From assembly GCF_000710915.1 (NCBI RefSeq), contig NZ_BAUA01000218.1, positions 1 through 34,619 of the forward strand: 34,619 bases of DNA. Direction: 5' to 3'. Positions 8,219 through 17,021 of the stretch are shown here, one piece after another. Position 1 is the stretch's first letter; each line of letters opens with the position of its first letter. A program made the translations under genes and the position numbers. The stretch comes from Nocardia brasiliensis IFM 10847. GTDB lineage: Bacteria; Actinomycetota; Actinomycetes; Mycobacteriales; Mycobacteriaceae. The notes beneath the pieces were generated by a model. That model had not been told where the DNA came from and searched no databases. It was given only the letters and a program-made list of their open reading frames with translations.

Positions 8219-8248
8219 ACCGTAAACTAGTTTCCAACCGGAAATCAA
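8219..8248 (-). promoter_or_regulatory. Putative promoter of the VOC/MFS pair overlapping the MarR operator
   Basis: Reading leftwards, TTGATT at 8248 to 8243 and TACGGT at 8224 to 8219 give a -35/-10 pair with an 18-base spacer. The inverted-repeat operator fills the spacer, a classic arrangement for repression. This is a motif reading only; no transcription start is known. Confidence 0.4.
8224..8244. promoter_or_regulatory. Probable MarR operator, copy 1
   Basis: An inverted repeat TTTCC-N4-GGAAA (8231 to 8244) with an AAACTAG flank (8224 to 8230) lies in the 103-base divergent region between the VOC and MarR genes. Read on the minus strand, it matches the element before the UvrA-like gene at 19 of 21 positions. 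Its location next to the regulator gene suggests autoregulation. Confidence 0.6.
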
Positions 8249-8273
8249 GTTCCCGAACGGCGAGGAGAGACCC

Positions 8274-8759
8274 GTGCCCGTTGAACCAGTGCCCGCCGCC
8301 GCGGACAGCCACAGCCAGGTCCTCGACTGGCAGGACGGCGTCGAGAACGCCCTCGCCCACCTCACCTGCGTGCTCGTCGCGCGCCGCACCCGGACCACCC
8401 CGGAGCGGGTCACCTGGCAGCAGTACGACGTGCTCGAAATGCTGCGCCTACGTGGCCCGATGACGCCTTCCGCGCTGAGCGAATCGCTCAGCGTCTCCCG
8501 CCCGACGATGTCGAAAGCCCTGCGCGTGCTGAAGGATCAGCACCTGGTGACCCAGGCGGCACTCGGGACCGACCGGCGCGAACAGACCACCTCCCTCACC
8601 GCGGACGGGCACGAATTCCTCGACCGCGCCGCCGAATGCCGGCGGGAGAACGCCAAAATAGCCGAGTCCGTGCTCGATCCGGCCGAGCAGGCCGTTTTCG
8701 CGCAGCTGTGCGGCCGCGTCGCCGAGGCGATCCACTCCTCCTTGCAGACGGCCGAATGA
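8274..8759 (+). CDS. MarR-family transcriptional regulator (cluster-associated)
   Basis: This 161-residue protein has a winged helix-turn-helix DNA-binding domain. The recognition region is PSALSESLSVSRPTMSKALRVLKDQHLV (about 65 to 92), followed by the wing residues GTDRREQTTSLTADG with the conserved Asp-Arg pair. Helices at both ends would form the dimer. The start is GTG at 8274, preceded by a GAGGAG site. It is divergent from the VOC/MFS pair and has an operator-like inverted repeat in its promoter that recurs before the UvrA-like gene. MarR proteins usually repress and are released by a small ligand, so the natural model is that the antibiotic or an intermediate induces export and DNA protection. 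Whether it also affects the biosynthetic operons is unknown. Confidence 0.92.
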   Translation: MPVEPVPAAADSHSQVLDWQDGVENALAHLTCVLVARRTRTTPERVTWQQYDVLEMLRLRGPMTPSALSESLSVSRPTMSKALRVLKDQHLVTQAALGTDRREQTTSLTADGHEFLDRAAECRRENAKIAESVLDPAEQAVFAQLCGRVAEAIHSSLQTAE

Positions 8760-8777
8760 CGGCCGGCTTCACAAGGT

Positions 8778-8805
8778 TTTGAAGGTAATTTGAAACTCCT
8801 CTGAA
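8778..8805 (+). promoter_or_regulatory. Three direct repeats at 11-base spacing (possible SARP-type activator site)
   Basis: TTTGAA at 8778, TTTGAA at 8789 and TCTGAA at 8800 begin exactly 11 bases apart, one helical turn, in the 146-base gap before the FAD oxidase gene. Such phased direct repeats are typical of sites for SARP/OmpR-type activators in actinomycete clusters. No SARP gene is present in the window. Confidence 0.4.
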
Positions 8806-8905
8806 TGTGCCGGGCCGGTCGTCCCGGATATGTTCGACGTATTGGTAACAGCCCGCAGCCATTTCGCTGGTCGAGGCCGAAACCAGTACGCCGAAAGGAG
8901 TTTTC

Positions 8906-10285
8906 GTGCCCGAAATCTTTGCCGCCGCGCCCGCGGTGGACGGCGAGCTGCTGCTCGACGAGTCCGCGCGCCGGGCGGTCGCCACCGACCTCGGCAACAT
9001 CACCACCCGCACCCCGGCGGCGGTGCTGCGGCCACGCTCGGCCCAGGACATCGCCGCGCTGGTCGGCTTCTGCCACACCCACGGCATCAGCGTGTCGACC
9101 CGGGGGCAGGCGCACACCACCCTCGGCCAGGGCCTGTCCGACGGCTTGGTCATCGAGAACCGCCACCTGAACCGCATCCATTCCCTCGACGGCGACGTGG
9201 CCGAGGTCGATGCCGGCGTCCTGTGGAAGGACCTGGTCACCACCGCCTTCGAGCAGTCGCCACGGCGCACGCCGCCCGCCGTCACCGGATACACCTCGCT
9301 GACCGTCGGCGGCACGCTCTCGGTCGGCGGGCTCGGCGGGCTCGTCGGCGCGTTACGCACCGGGCTCCAGGTCGACCACGTGCGCGAACTCGAAGTGGTC
9401 ACCGGGACCGGCGAACTCGTGCGTTGCTCGCCGGCACAGCGCCGCGACCTGTTCGAGGCCGTGCTCGGTGGACTCGGCCAGTGCGGCGTGATCACCAAGG
9501 CCGTGGTCGAACTGGAACCCGCGCGCGAACGCGCCCGCAGCTACGTGCTGGACTACACCGATAACGCCGCTTTCTTCCGCGATCTGCGCACGCTCCTCGA
9601 CCGGCCGGGCATCGATCACGTGTACGCCGAGCTCTATTCGCCGCAGTCCGAGCCGACACACCGGCTCTACGCGACCGTCATGTACGACCCGGCGAACCCG
9701 CCCGACGACGAGGCAAACGTCCGTGGATTGACCACCGAGCCCGTCATCGACGACACCCCCTACCTCGACTACGTGTTCAAGATCGACACGCTGGTCGACG
9801 GCATGCGCGAGACGGTGCACTGGGACGAACTCGTCAAGCCGTGGTACGACGTGTGGCTCGGCGGCGCGGTCGTGGAGGACTACGTCGATGAGGTCCAATC
9901 CTCGCTCACCGCACGCGATATCGGACCCTTCGGGATCAGCCTGCTGTATCCGCAACGTCGCGCGACCCTGACCAGACCGTACCCGCCGGTGCCCGAACCC
10001 GATGGCTCGGATTGGGTTTTCGTGCTCGATATCAACACGGTCGCCGAAACACGCGGTGCGCACCCGGAATTCGTCGAGGAGATGCTCGATCGCAACGACC
10101 GCCTGTTGACCGAGGCACGCAAACAATACGGCGCGGTGCTCTATCCCATCGGCTCGCTGCGCCGCACGGCCCAGGACTGGCGTGATCATTACGGCGACCG
10201 ATGGCCCGCGTTCAGCGCGGCGAAAAAGCGTTACGACCCCCGCGGAATTCTCGCACCGGGCCTCGGCATTCGCACCGACGATTAG
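8906..10285 (+). CDS. FAD-binding oxidase (cytokinin dehydrogenase/vanillyl-alcohol-oxidase fold)
   Basis: This 459-residue flavoprotein has an N-terminal FAD-binding type 4 domain (about 30 to 210) with the PxxAQDIAALVGFCHTHG helix, the covalent-FAD histidine candidate His70 in RGQAHTTLGQG, and the TSLTVGGTLSVGGLGG segment. The C-terminal cap domain ends with a typical KKRYDPRGILAPG. It lacks an obvious signal peptide. Start GTG at 8906 has an AAAGGAG site six bases upstream. PBD clusters commonly carry flavin oxidases proposed to desaturate the proline-derived ring, and that is the likely role here. The gene holds a rare TTA leucine codon at 9353. It heads the rightward operon of seven genes. 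Confidence 0.88.
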   Translation: MPEIFAAAPAVDGELLLDESARRAVATDLGNITTRTPAAVLRPRSAQDIAALVGFCHTHGISVSTRGQAHTTLGQGLSDGLVIENRHLNRIHSLDGDVAEVDAGVLWKDLVTTAFEQSPRRTPPAVTGYTSLTVGGTLSVGGLGGLVGALRTGLQVDHVRELEVVTGTGELVRCSPAQRRDLFEAVLGGLGQCGVITKAVVELEPARERARSYVLDYTDNAAFFRDLRTLLDRPGIDHVYAELYSPQSEPTHRLYATVMYDPANPPDDEANVRGLTTEPVIDDTPYLDYVFKIDTLVDGMRETVHWDELVKPWYDVWLGGAVVEDYVDEVQSSLTARDIGPFGISLLYPQRRATLTRPYPPVPEPDGSDWVFVLDINTVAETRGAHPEFVEEMLDRNDRLLTEARKQYGAVLYPIGSLRRTAQDWRDHYGDRWPAFSAAKKRYDPRGILAPGLGIRTDD

Positions 10286-10335
10286 TCGCATTCCGCACCT
10301 TCGCGCTCGCACCACGATTTCTAGGGAGTAGCCGC

Positions 10336-12135
10336 ATGCCTCCATCCAAGCCCGAACTCACCGGCACCACCGGTGCCGTGGCCAGTACGCACTGGCTCGC
10401 CTCCGCCGCGGGGATGCGGATGCTGGCCGACGGCGGCAACGCGTTCGACGCGGCCGCCGCGGCCGGATTCGTGCTCCAGGTCGTCGAACCGCATTTCAAC
10501 GGGCTCGGCGGCGATTTGTCCCTGGTCGCGCATCAGGCCGGACAGGACGACGTCCGAGCACTCTGCGCGCAGGGCCCGATGCCCCGCGCGATCAGCATCG
10601 GCACCTTCGCCGACCTCGGCCTGCGCAGCATCCCCGGGTCGGGGCTGCTGCCCGCCTGCGTGCCCGGCGCGTTCGGCGGCTGGATGCGGTTGCTCGCCGA
10701 GTTCGGCACCAAGCGCCTCGCCGAGGTGCTCGAACCCGCGATCGGCTACGCGGACAAGGGTTTTCCGCTACTGCCGGAAACGGCGCGCGCCATCGACGTG
10801 CTGGCGCCGCTGTTCCGCGCGGAATGGCACGGTTCCGAACAGGTCTATCTGAAGGGCGGCAACGCCCCCGCCGCGGGGAGCCGCTTCCGGAATCCCGCGC
10901 TGGCCAACACCTACCAGCGCCTCATCAAGGCCGCCGAGTCCGCGTCGGGCGAGCGCGAGGCCCAGTTCCGGGCCGCGCACGACGCCTTCTACAAAGGCTT
11001 TGTCGCGGCGGAGATCTCGGAGTTCCTCGAGTCCAGCCCGATGCTCGACGCCACCGGCCGTCGGCACCGCGGCTTGCTCACCGCCGACGATCTCGCCGAC
11101 TGGACGCCGTCGGTCGAGACCGCGCCGAGCCACAGCTACGGCCCCTATCAGGTCTTCAAACCGGGACCGTGGTCGCAGGGTCCGGTCTTCTTGCAGCAGC
11201 TCGCGCTGCTCGACGGCTTCGATCTCGCCCGAATGGGCCAGGGCAGCGCGGAATACGTGCACACGGTGATCGAGTGCACCAAGCTCGCGATGGCCGATCG
11301 CGAAGCCTGGTACGGCGACCCGGATTTCAGCGAGGTGCCCCTGGCCGGCCTGCTCGACGCGGAGTACAGCCGGCAGCGCCGCGCCCTCGTCGGCGCGCGC
11401 GCCGAAACCACGCTGCGTCCCGGTTCGCCCGCCGGACGCACCTCGTTCCTCCCCGACCTGCCGGTGCCCGACGATCCGGACGCCGACTCCGAGTGGATGT
11501 CCCAGTTGCAGAACGGATTACCGACGATCCTGCAGGCGACCAAGGCGAAGACCGACACGGTCACCGTCACCGCCGTCGACCGGCACGGCAACATGGTCGC
11601 CGCGACCCCGAGCGGTGGGTGGCTGAAGAGTTCACCTGCCATCGGCAGCCTCGGTTTCCCGCTCGGCACCCGTGGCCAGTGCATGTTTCTCACCGAGGGC
11701 CACCCGAACTCGCTCGGGCCGGGCAAACGACCCCGGACCACGCTCAGCCCCTCGGTGGTACTGCGGGACGGGCGTCCGTTCGTCGCCTTCGGCACCCCCG
11801 GCGGCGATCGCCAGGATCAGTGGACGTTGCAGTTCTTCCTCAACGTGGCCGATTTCGGGCTCGACTTCCAGAGCGCGACCGAGACCACGGCCTTCCACAC
11901 CGATCAGGTGCCCGCTTCGTTCACCCCGCACGCGCACCGGCCCGGTGTGTTGGTGGCGGAGCAAACCTGCCCGCCCGAAGTCGTCGCCGAGTTGCGCGCC
12001 CGCGGCCACGACGTGGACCTCGTCCCCGCGTATTCGCTGGGCCGGGTCTGCGCGTCCGGGTTCACCGACGATCACGAGTTCGTCCGTGCGGCCGCGAGCC
12101 CCCGTGGCAGACACGCCTACGCGGTGGCCGAATAA
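10336..12135 (+). CDS. Gamma-glutamyltransferase homologue (LmbA-like C-C hydrolase)
   Basis: This 599-residue Ntn-hydrolase of the gamma-glutamyltransferase family has no signal peptide, unlike secreted GGTs. The large-subunit region has GGNAFDAAAAAGFVLQVVEPHFNGLGGDL (about 33 to 61) and a PGAFGGW motif near 110 to 116. The autoprocessing region is TKAKTDTVTVTAVDRHGN, with Thr408 the likely nucleophile and new N-terminus of the small subunit; the usual TTH motif is changed to TVT. In lincomycin and PBD biosynthesis LmbA homologues of the same length cleave a C-C bond (loss of oxalate) from the alkylproline precursor, not a glutamyl amide, and a cytosolic, modified GGT fits that. A TTA codon occurs at 11518. 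Start ATG at 10336 follows a GGGAG site. Confidence 0.9.
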   Translation: MPPSKPELTGTTGAVASTHWLASAAGMRMLADGGNAFDAAAAAGFVLQVVEPHFNGLGGDLSLVAHQAGQDDVRALCAQGPMPRAISIGTFADLGLRSIPGSGLLPACVPGAFGGWMRLLAEFGTKRLAEVLEPAIGYADKGFPLLPETARAIDVLAPLFRAEWHGSEQVYLKGGNAPAAGSRFRNPALANTYQRLIKAAESASGEREAQFRAAHDAFYKGFVAAEISEFLESSPMLDATGRRHRGLLTADDLADWTPSVETAPSHSYGPYQVFKPGPWSQGPVFLQQLALLDGFDLARMGQGSAEYVHTVIECTKLAMADREAWYGDPDFSEVPLAGLLDAEYSRQRRALVGARAETTLRPGSPAGRTSFLPDLPVPDDPDADSEWMSQLQNGLPTILQATKAKTDTVTVTAVDRHGNMVAATPSGGWLKSSPAIGSLGFPLGTRGQCMFLTEGHPNSLGPGKRPRTTLSPSVVLRDGRPFVAFGTPGGDRQDQWTLQFFLNVADFGLDFQSATETTAFHTDQVPASFTPHAHRPGVLVAEQTCPPEVVAELRARGHDVDLVPAYSLGRVCASGFTDDHEFVRAAASPRGRHAYAVAE

Positions 12136-12162
12136 CGCTGGGCGACAACGATTCAGAAAGAG

Positions 12163-13236
12163 ATGACAGTCATGACGAGCACGCAATACCGGCCGGAGAT
12201 CGTCGAACTCGACGACGAACAGCAGCGCCGGGAATGGCAGGCGTTCACCCTGTCGAACCTGCCCGAGATGATCAGCTCGATGCACGTGTGCCACGCGGTG
12301 CGCGCCCTCGCCGACACCCCCTTGCTGGAGCGGCTGCGCACCGGACCCCAGCGGACCCCGCAGGCGCTGCTCGCCGGCATCGATCCCGAGATCGGGCCCG
12401 GCTTCCTGCGCTATCTCGTGCAGCGCGGCATCCTCGAAACCCGCGGCGCGGAATACTTTTTCACCCGCCTCGGCGAATTCCTCACCACCGACGTTTCCCT
12501 CGCCCGGCTCGGCGTCTACGTCGACGCGTACGGCGCGGTCACCAGCCGGATCGGTGATCTGCTCACCGGCACAGCCGTGTACGGCAAGGACGTGGTGCGC
12601 GACGGCGGCAAACTGGGCGCACATTGCGACACGCTGTTCTCCGCCTTCCACACCCCGACCCTGCTGCGCGCCATGCGCGGACGCGAGGTGACGCGCATTC
12701 TCGATATCGGTTGCGGCGGTGGCCAGTTGCTGGTGGACGCCTGCCTGCGCGACCCCACGCTCAGCGGTATCGGCCTCGATATCGATGCCGACGCGGTCGA
12801 CGTGGCCAACGAGCACGCCCACCGCAGCGGCGTCGCCGATCGTGTGCGGTTCGTCGTCGGGGACGCGTTCGCCCCCGGCACTTGGCCGCAGGAGTGCTTC
12901 GCGGCCGACGGACTCTGCATGATGAGCGCGCTGCACGAGCATTTCCGCAACGGTGAACAAGCCGTCGTCGACCTGCTCGACGACATCTCGACCAAGTTTC
13001 CGCAGCTGAAGATTCTGCTCGTCGGCGAACCGGAGATCCGCTACGACGGGCGCGAGAACGACGACGATTTCTTCCTGATCCACGTGCTGACCGGCCAGGG
13101 CCTGCCGCGCGACCGCTCGGCCTGGTTCGACGTGTTCGAGAAGTCCACCCTGACCTGCCGCCGGATGTACACGCGTCCGAGCGCCGGGCCGCGAATGTGC
13201 TTCTACGACTTGGTCGCCGGAGCGGAGCAGCTGTGA
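12163..13236 (+). CDS. SAM-dependent C-methyltransferase (LmbW-like)
   Basis: This 357-residue protein has an N-terminal helical domain with a winged-helix-like region (about 35 to 110) and a Rossmann methyltransferase domain from about 175. Motif I is ILDIGCGGGQLL, the acidic end of strand 2 is GIGLDIDADAV, and a VRFVVGDAF strand follows. It lies directly after the LmbA-like gene and overlaps the P450 gene by four bases. In alkylproline pathways with a three-carbon side chain (lincomycin, anthramycin) LmbW adds the terminal methyl carbon, and this gene is the best candidate. Its build differs from the methyltransferase at the left edge, consistent with a different substrate. Start could be ATG 12163 or ATG 12172; neither has a clear advantage. 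Confidence 0.85.
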   Translation: MTVMTSTQYRPEIVELDDEQQRREWQAFTLSNLPEMISSMHVCHAVRALADTPLLERLRTGPQRTPQALLAGIDPEIGPGFLRYLVQRGILETRGAEYFFTRLGEFLTTDVSLARLGVYVDAYGAVTSRIGDLLTGTAVYGKDVVRDGGKLGAHCDTLFSAFHTPTLLRAMRGREVTRILDIGCGGGQLLVDACLRDPTLSGIGLDIDADAVDVANEHAHRSGVADRVRFVVGDAFAPGTWPQECFAADGLCMMSALHEHFRNGEQAVVDLLDDISTKFPQLKILLVGEPEIRYDGRENDDDFFLIHVLTGQGLPRDRSAWFDVFEKSTLTCRRMYTRPSAGPRMCFYDLVAGAEQL

Positions 13237-14435
13237 CCGGGACCACGATCCGCGCCGCCGCCACCGACCTCGATCCGTTCTCGACCGAAGCCCTGCTCGA
13301 CCCCTACCCGCAGTTCCGGGCGTTGCGCGAGCTGGGGCCGGTCGTCTACCTGCGCGAGCACGATCTCTACGGACTGTTCCGCTACGACCAGGTACGTGCG
13401 GCACTGGTCGATTGGGAGGGTTTCAGTTCCGCTCAGGGCATCGCGATGAATCCCACCGCCAACGAGCTTTCCGACGGTTCCCTGCTCTCGATGGACCCGC
13501 CGCGGCACCGGGCGGTGCGCAAAGTCCTCGATGACGCGTTGCGGCCCAAGTACGTTCGCAAGGTCGCCGGCGACATCGAACAACTCGCCGACGATCTGGT
13601 CGAGAATCTGATGCACCGCGACGAGTTCGACGGCGTCACCGATTTCGCGGCGAAGCTGCCGGTGGACATCGTCATGGACCTCATCGGTTTCCCGCGCGAC
13701 GAATACCGCGACAAGATCCTGGTCTGGGCCCTCGGCGCGTTCAACTATTTCGGACCGCCCGGTGCGCGGCAGAGTTCGACCTTTCCCGACGTGCAGGCGC
13801 TGATGCAGTACCTCGTCACCGACGCCACGCCCGACAAACTGCTGCCGGACAGCTTCGGCCAGATCGTCTGGGCGGCCGCAGAACACGGTGAGATCACCGA
13901 GAACGAGGCGCTGATGACGATGAGCGCCTACGCCTGCGCCGGATTGGACACCACCATCGCCGGCGTGGCGAGCACGCTCTGGCTGCTGGCCCGGAATCCG
14001 GACCAGTGGGCGGCCGTCCGGCAGGATCCGAAACTGATTCCCGGCGCGTTCCTCGAGGGCGTCCGGCTGGAGACCCCGATCCAGTCCTTCTCCCGGGTCA
14101 CCACCGGCGACACCGACGTCGACGGCGTGACCATCCCCGCGGGCGCCCGCGTCGTGGTCTCCTTCGCCGCCGCGAACCGCGACGAACGGCACTATCCCGA
14201 GCCGGATCGCTTCGACGCGCGCCGGAACCCCGCCGACACCGTCGGATTCGGGTTCGGGGTGCACAACTGCCCGGGCCGCGCGCTCGCCTCGATGGAGGCG
14301 CACGCGCTGTTCGGCGCACTGGCCGAGCGGGCGGACACGCTCGAGCTGACCGGCGAACCCACCCGCACACCGAACAACATCACCCGCGGACTGGACCGGC
14401 TACCCCTGCGCATCTCCGGCAAGGCGACATCATGA
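13233..14435 (+). CDS. Cytochrome P450
   Basis: This 400-residue class I bacterial P450 is soluble. It has the oxygen-activating I-helix motif AGLDTT at 236 to 241, the ExxR pair Glu275/Arg278, and the heme-binding loop GFGFGVHNCPGRALA with the thiolate ligand Cys346. It will need a ferredoxin and reductase supplied from elsewhere, since none is encoded nearby. The GTG start at 13233 overlaps the methyltransferase stop (GTGA), and the stop overlaps the alcohol dehydrogenase start (ATGA). Followed by alcohol dehydrogenase, aldehyde dehydrogenase and amidotransferase genes, it most likely hydroxylates the terminal methyl of the proline side chain, the first step towards an acrylamide. Confidence 0.95.
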   Translation: MTGTTIRAAATDLDPFSTEALLDPYPQFRALRELGPVVYLREHDLYGLFRYDQVRAALVDWEGFSSAQGIAMNPTANELSDGSLLSMDPPRHRAVRKVLDDALRPKYVRKVAGDIEQLADDLVENLMHRDEFDGVTDFAAKLPVDIVMDLIGFPRDEYRDKILVWALGAFNYFGPPGARQSSTFPDVQALMQYLVTDATPDKLLPDSFGQIVWAAAEHGEITENEALMTMSAYACAGLDTTIAGVASTLWLLARNPDQWAAVRQDPKLIPGAFLEGVRLETPIQSFSRVTTGDTDVDGVTIPAGARVVVSFAAANRDERHYPEPDRFDARRNPADTVGFGFGVHNCPGRALASMEAHALFGALAERADTLELTGEPTRTPNNITRGLDRLPLRISGKATS

Positions 14436-15487
14436 GGGCGGCCCAGATAGTCGAGTACGGCACCCCGCTCGTGGTGCGCGAGCTGCCCGATCCCGCCCCT
14501 GCACCGAACGGCGTGGTGCTCGCGGTCCGCGCCACCGGCATCTGCCGCAGCGATTGGCATGCATGGCAGGGTGATTGGGGCTGGATGGGCGGACAGGTCG
14601 CGCTGCCGCGCACGCTCGGGCACGAACTGGTCGGCGAGGTAGTGGCAGTCGGTGCCGACGTGCGCACGGTGCGGCTCGGCGACCACGTCACGGTGCCGTT
14701 CCATCTGGCCTGCGGCGCCTGTGCGCAGTGCCGGTCCGGACGGGCCAATCTCTGCGACGCCATGCAGGTGCTCGGTTTCTGGTGCGACGGCGGCTATGCC
14801 GAGTTCGTCCCGATCCCCGACGCGGACTTCAATTGTGTGCGCGTACCCGAGACGCTGACCCCGGTCGCGGCGAGCGCGATCGGCTGCCGATTCATGACCG
14901 CGTTCCACGCGGTCACCGGACAGGGACGGGCACGCCCCGGCGAATGGGTCGCGATACACGGCGTCGGCGGCGTCGGCCTCGCCGCCGTGCAGATCGCCAC
15001 TGCCGCAGGCGCTTGCGTGGTGGCCGTGGACATCGATGCCGCCAAGCTCGCGCTGGCCGAGGAGCAGGGCGCGCTCGCCACCGTCGACGCGAGTGTCGAG
15101 GCGGACGTGCCCGCGGCGGTCCAAGCCGCCACCGACGGCGGCGCGCACGTCTCGATCGATGCCCTCGGCACCCGCGTCACGGTCGTCAATTCCCTTCGCT
15201 CGCTGCGCAAACGCGGCAGGCACGTGCAGGTCGGGCTGACCAGCGCCGACGATGCCGGGCAGATCGCGATCCCGGTGGACACCGTCACCCTCGGCGAGCT
15301 GACCATCATCGGCTCGCACGGCAACCCGCACACCGGCTACCCCCGGCTGCTCACCCTGGTCGAATCCGGCCGTCTCACACCGCAATCCCTGGTCCAGCGC
15401 ACCGTCGCGCTCGAGCAGGCCGGGGATGTCCTTGCCGCGATGAGCGATTTCAGCACCAGCGGCATCGCCGTCATCGACCGCTTCTGA
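14432..15487 (+). CDS. Zinc-dependent alcohol dehydrogenase
   Basis: This 351-residue medium-chain dehydrogenase has catalytic zinc ligand Cys38 (GICRSDWHAW), the GHE motif with His64/Glu65, four structural-zinc cysteines at 94, 97, 100 and 108 (CGACAQC...LC), and the NAD(P)-binding GVGGVGLAAVQIA segment followed by an acidic VVAVDID strand end that suggests NAD. It is coupled to the P450 gene by a four-base overlap and followed 19 bases later by an aldehyde dehydrogenase gene. The natural role is oxidation of the P450-made alcohol to an aldehyde in the side-chain route. All key residues are present. Confidence 0.94.
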   Translation: MRAAQIVEYGTPLVVRELPDPAPAPNGVVLAVRATGICRSDWHAWQGDWGWMGGQVALPRTLGHELVGEVVAVGADVRTVRLGDHVTVPFHLACGACAQCRSGRANLCDAMQVLGFWCDGGYAEFVPIPDADFNCVRVPETLTPVAASAIGCRFMTAFHAVTGQGRARPGEWVAIHGVGGVGLAAVQIATAAGACVVAVDIDAAKLALAEEQGALATVDASVEADVPAAVQAATDGGAHVSIDALGTRVTVVNSLRSLRKRGRHVQVGLTSADDAGQIAIPVDTVTLGELTIIGSHGNPHTGYPRLLTLVESGRLTPQSLVQRTVALEQAGDVLAAMSDFSTSGIAVIDRF

Positions 15488-15506
15488 CGCGGACCGGGAG
15501 GACACC

Positions 15507-16993
15507 GTGGAAACCTCGTCCAGCACACCGGGTCCGGCGGCACAGCACTTCCTGTCCGGACCGCACCTGCTCTATCTGGGCGGCGAGTTCGTCGCCGCCG
15601 CGGACGGCCGGACCTTCGGCACCGTCGACCCGTCCACCGGCGCAGCGATCACACAGGTCGCGCACGCGGGCCCGGCCGACGTGTCCACGGCGGTCGCGGC
15701 GGCACGCGCCGCGCTCGAAGGGCCTGGGGCGCACTGTCGGCCGCAGACCGCGGCACCCTCCTCACGCGCCTGGCCGACCTCATCGAGGGCAACGCCGACC
15801 AGCTGGCCGAGCTCGAAGCCCTCGACGGCGGCAAGCCGATCAGCGTGACCCGCGCGCTCGATATCCCGGCCGCCGTCGCGCAATTCCGCTACTTCGCCGG
15901 GTGGCCGACCAAGCTGGAGGGCGAGACGATCCCGGTCGCGGTGCCGAACACGCTGTGCTACACCCGCAAAGAGCCGGTGGGCGTGTGCGCGCAGATCATC
16001 CCGTGGAACTTCTCGCTGCTGATGGCGGCCTGGAAGATCGGCGCGGCCTTGGCCGCCGGTTGCACCGTGGTGGTGAAACCTGCTGAACAGACACCGCTGA
16101 CCGTGCTGCGCCTCGCCGAACTCGTTGCGGAGGCCGGGTTTCCACCCGGCACGGTCAATGTGCTCACCGGCGACGGCTCGACCGGCGCGGCGCTGGTCGA
16201 GCATCCCGGCGTCGACAAGATCGTGTTCACCGGCTCCACCGCGGTGGGGCGCGAGATCGGCGCGAAGGCCGGCGCGCAGCTCAAGCCGGTCACACTCGAA
16301 CTGGGCGGGAAGAGCCCGAATATCGTTCTCCCGGACGCCGACCTCGAAGCCGCGATCGCCGGCGCCTTCAACGGGATCTATTTCAACACCGGTCAGGCGT
16401 GCAATGCCGCGTCCCGGCTCTTCGTCCACGCGAGCGTGTTCGACGAGGTCGTCGCGGGACTGTTGGCCCGGGCCCAGAAAGCGCAGGTGGGTCCGGCACT
16501 GGACCCCGCCACCGAACTCGGGCCATTGGTCTCGGCCGAGCAGTACCACCGGGTGCGCGGATATCTGCAAGACGGCGTCGCCGCGGGGGCGACCCTGAAA
16601 GCCGGTACCGTGCCGCCGGTTTCGCCCGAGGGCGGCTACTTCGTCTCGCCCGCACTCTTCGTCGACGTCGACCCGCGGATGCGGATCTGCCGCGAGGAGA
16701 TCTTCGGGCCGGTGCTCGTGGCCGCGCCATTCGAGCGCGTCGACGAGGTGGTGCGGCAGGCCAACGACACGGATTACGGCTTGGCGGCGGGCATCTGGAC
16801 CCAGCACCTCGGCCGGGCACACACCCTCGCCGCCCGGCTGCGTGCCGGATCGGTCTACCTCAATACCTGGGCGCCGGGCGATCCGGCGGCCCCCTTCGGC
16901 GGCGTCAAGGCCTCCGGAGTCGGCCGCGAGATGGGCCGCGCGGGCGTCGAGGCCTATCTCGAGCCGAAAACCGTGTGGGCGACGCTCGCCTGA
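15507..16993 (+). pseudogene. Aldehyde dehydrogenase with an apparent one-base frameshift
   Basis: The reading frame opens at GTG 15507 (GGAGG site five bases upstream) and encodes a normal ALDH N-terminus (LYLGGEFVAAADGRTFGTVDP). Near 15723 the homologous frame jumps: the first frame continues to a stop at 15848 with non-ALDH sequence, while the ALDH frame resumes at TGG 15725 (WGALSAADR) and runs to 16993. Joined, it would be about 495 residues, the family norm. The rest is intact: PWNFSLLMAAWKIG, GSTAVG, the catalytic Glu in ELGGKSP, the catalytic Cys in GQACNAASR (codon 16400), and EEIFGPVL. One missing base, for example C in the GGGCC run at 15720 to 15724, explains everything. It may be a sequencing error; if real, the aldehyde-to-acid step would be lost. 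The GTG at 15845 would give only a truncated product. Confidence 0.85.
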
Positions 16994-17021
16994 GCCGACG
17001 ACAGCAGCGAAAGGACCAACG

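Noticed and set aside
15845..16993. A separate, complete aldehyde dehydrogenase gene starting at GTG 15845.
   Set aside because: It would lack over 100 N-terminal residues that are encoded just upstream in another frame; a single frameshifted gene explains both parts.
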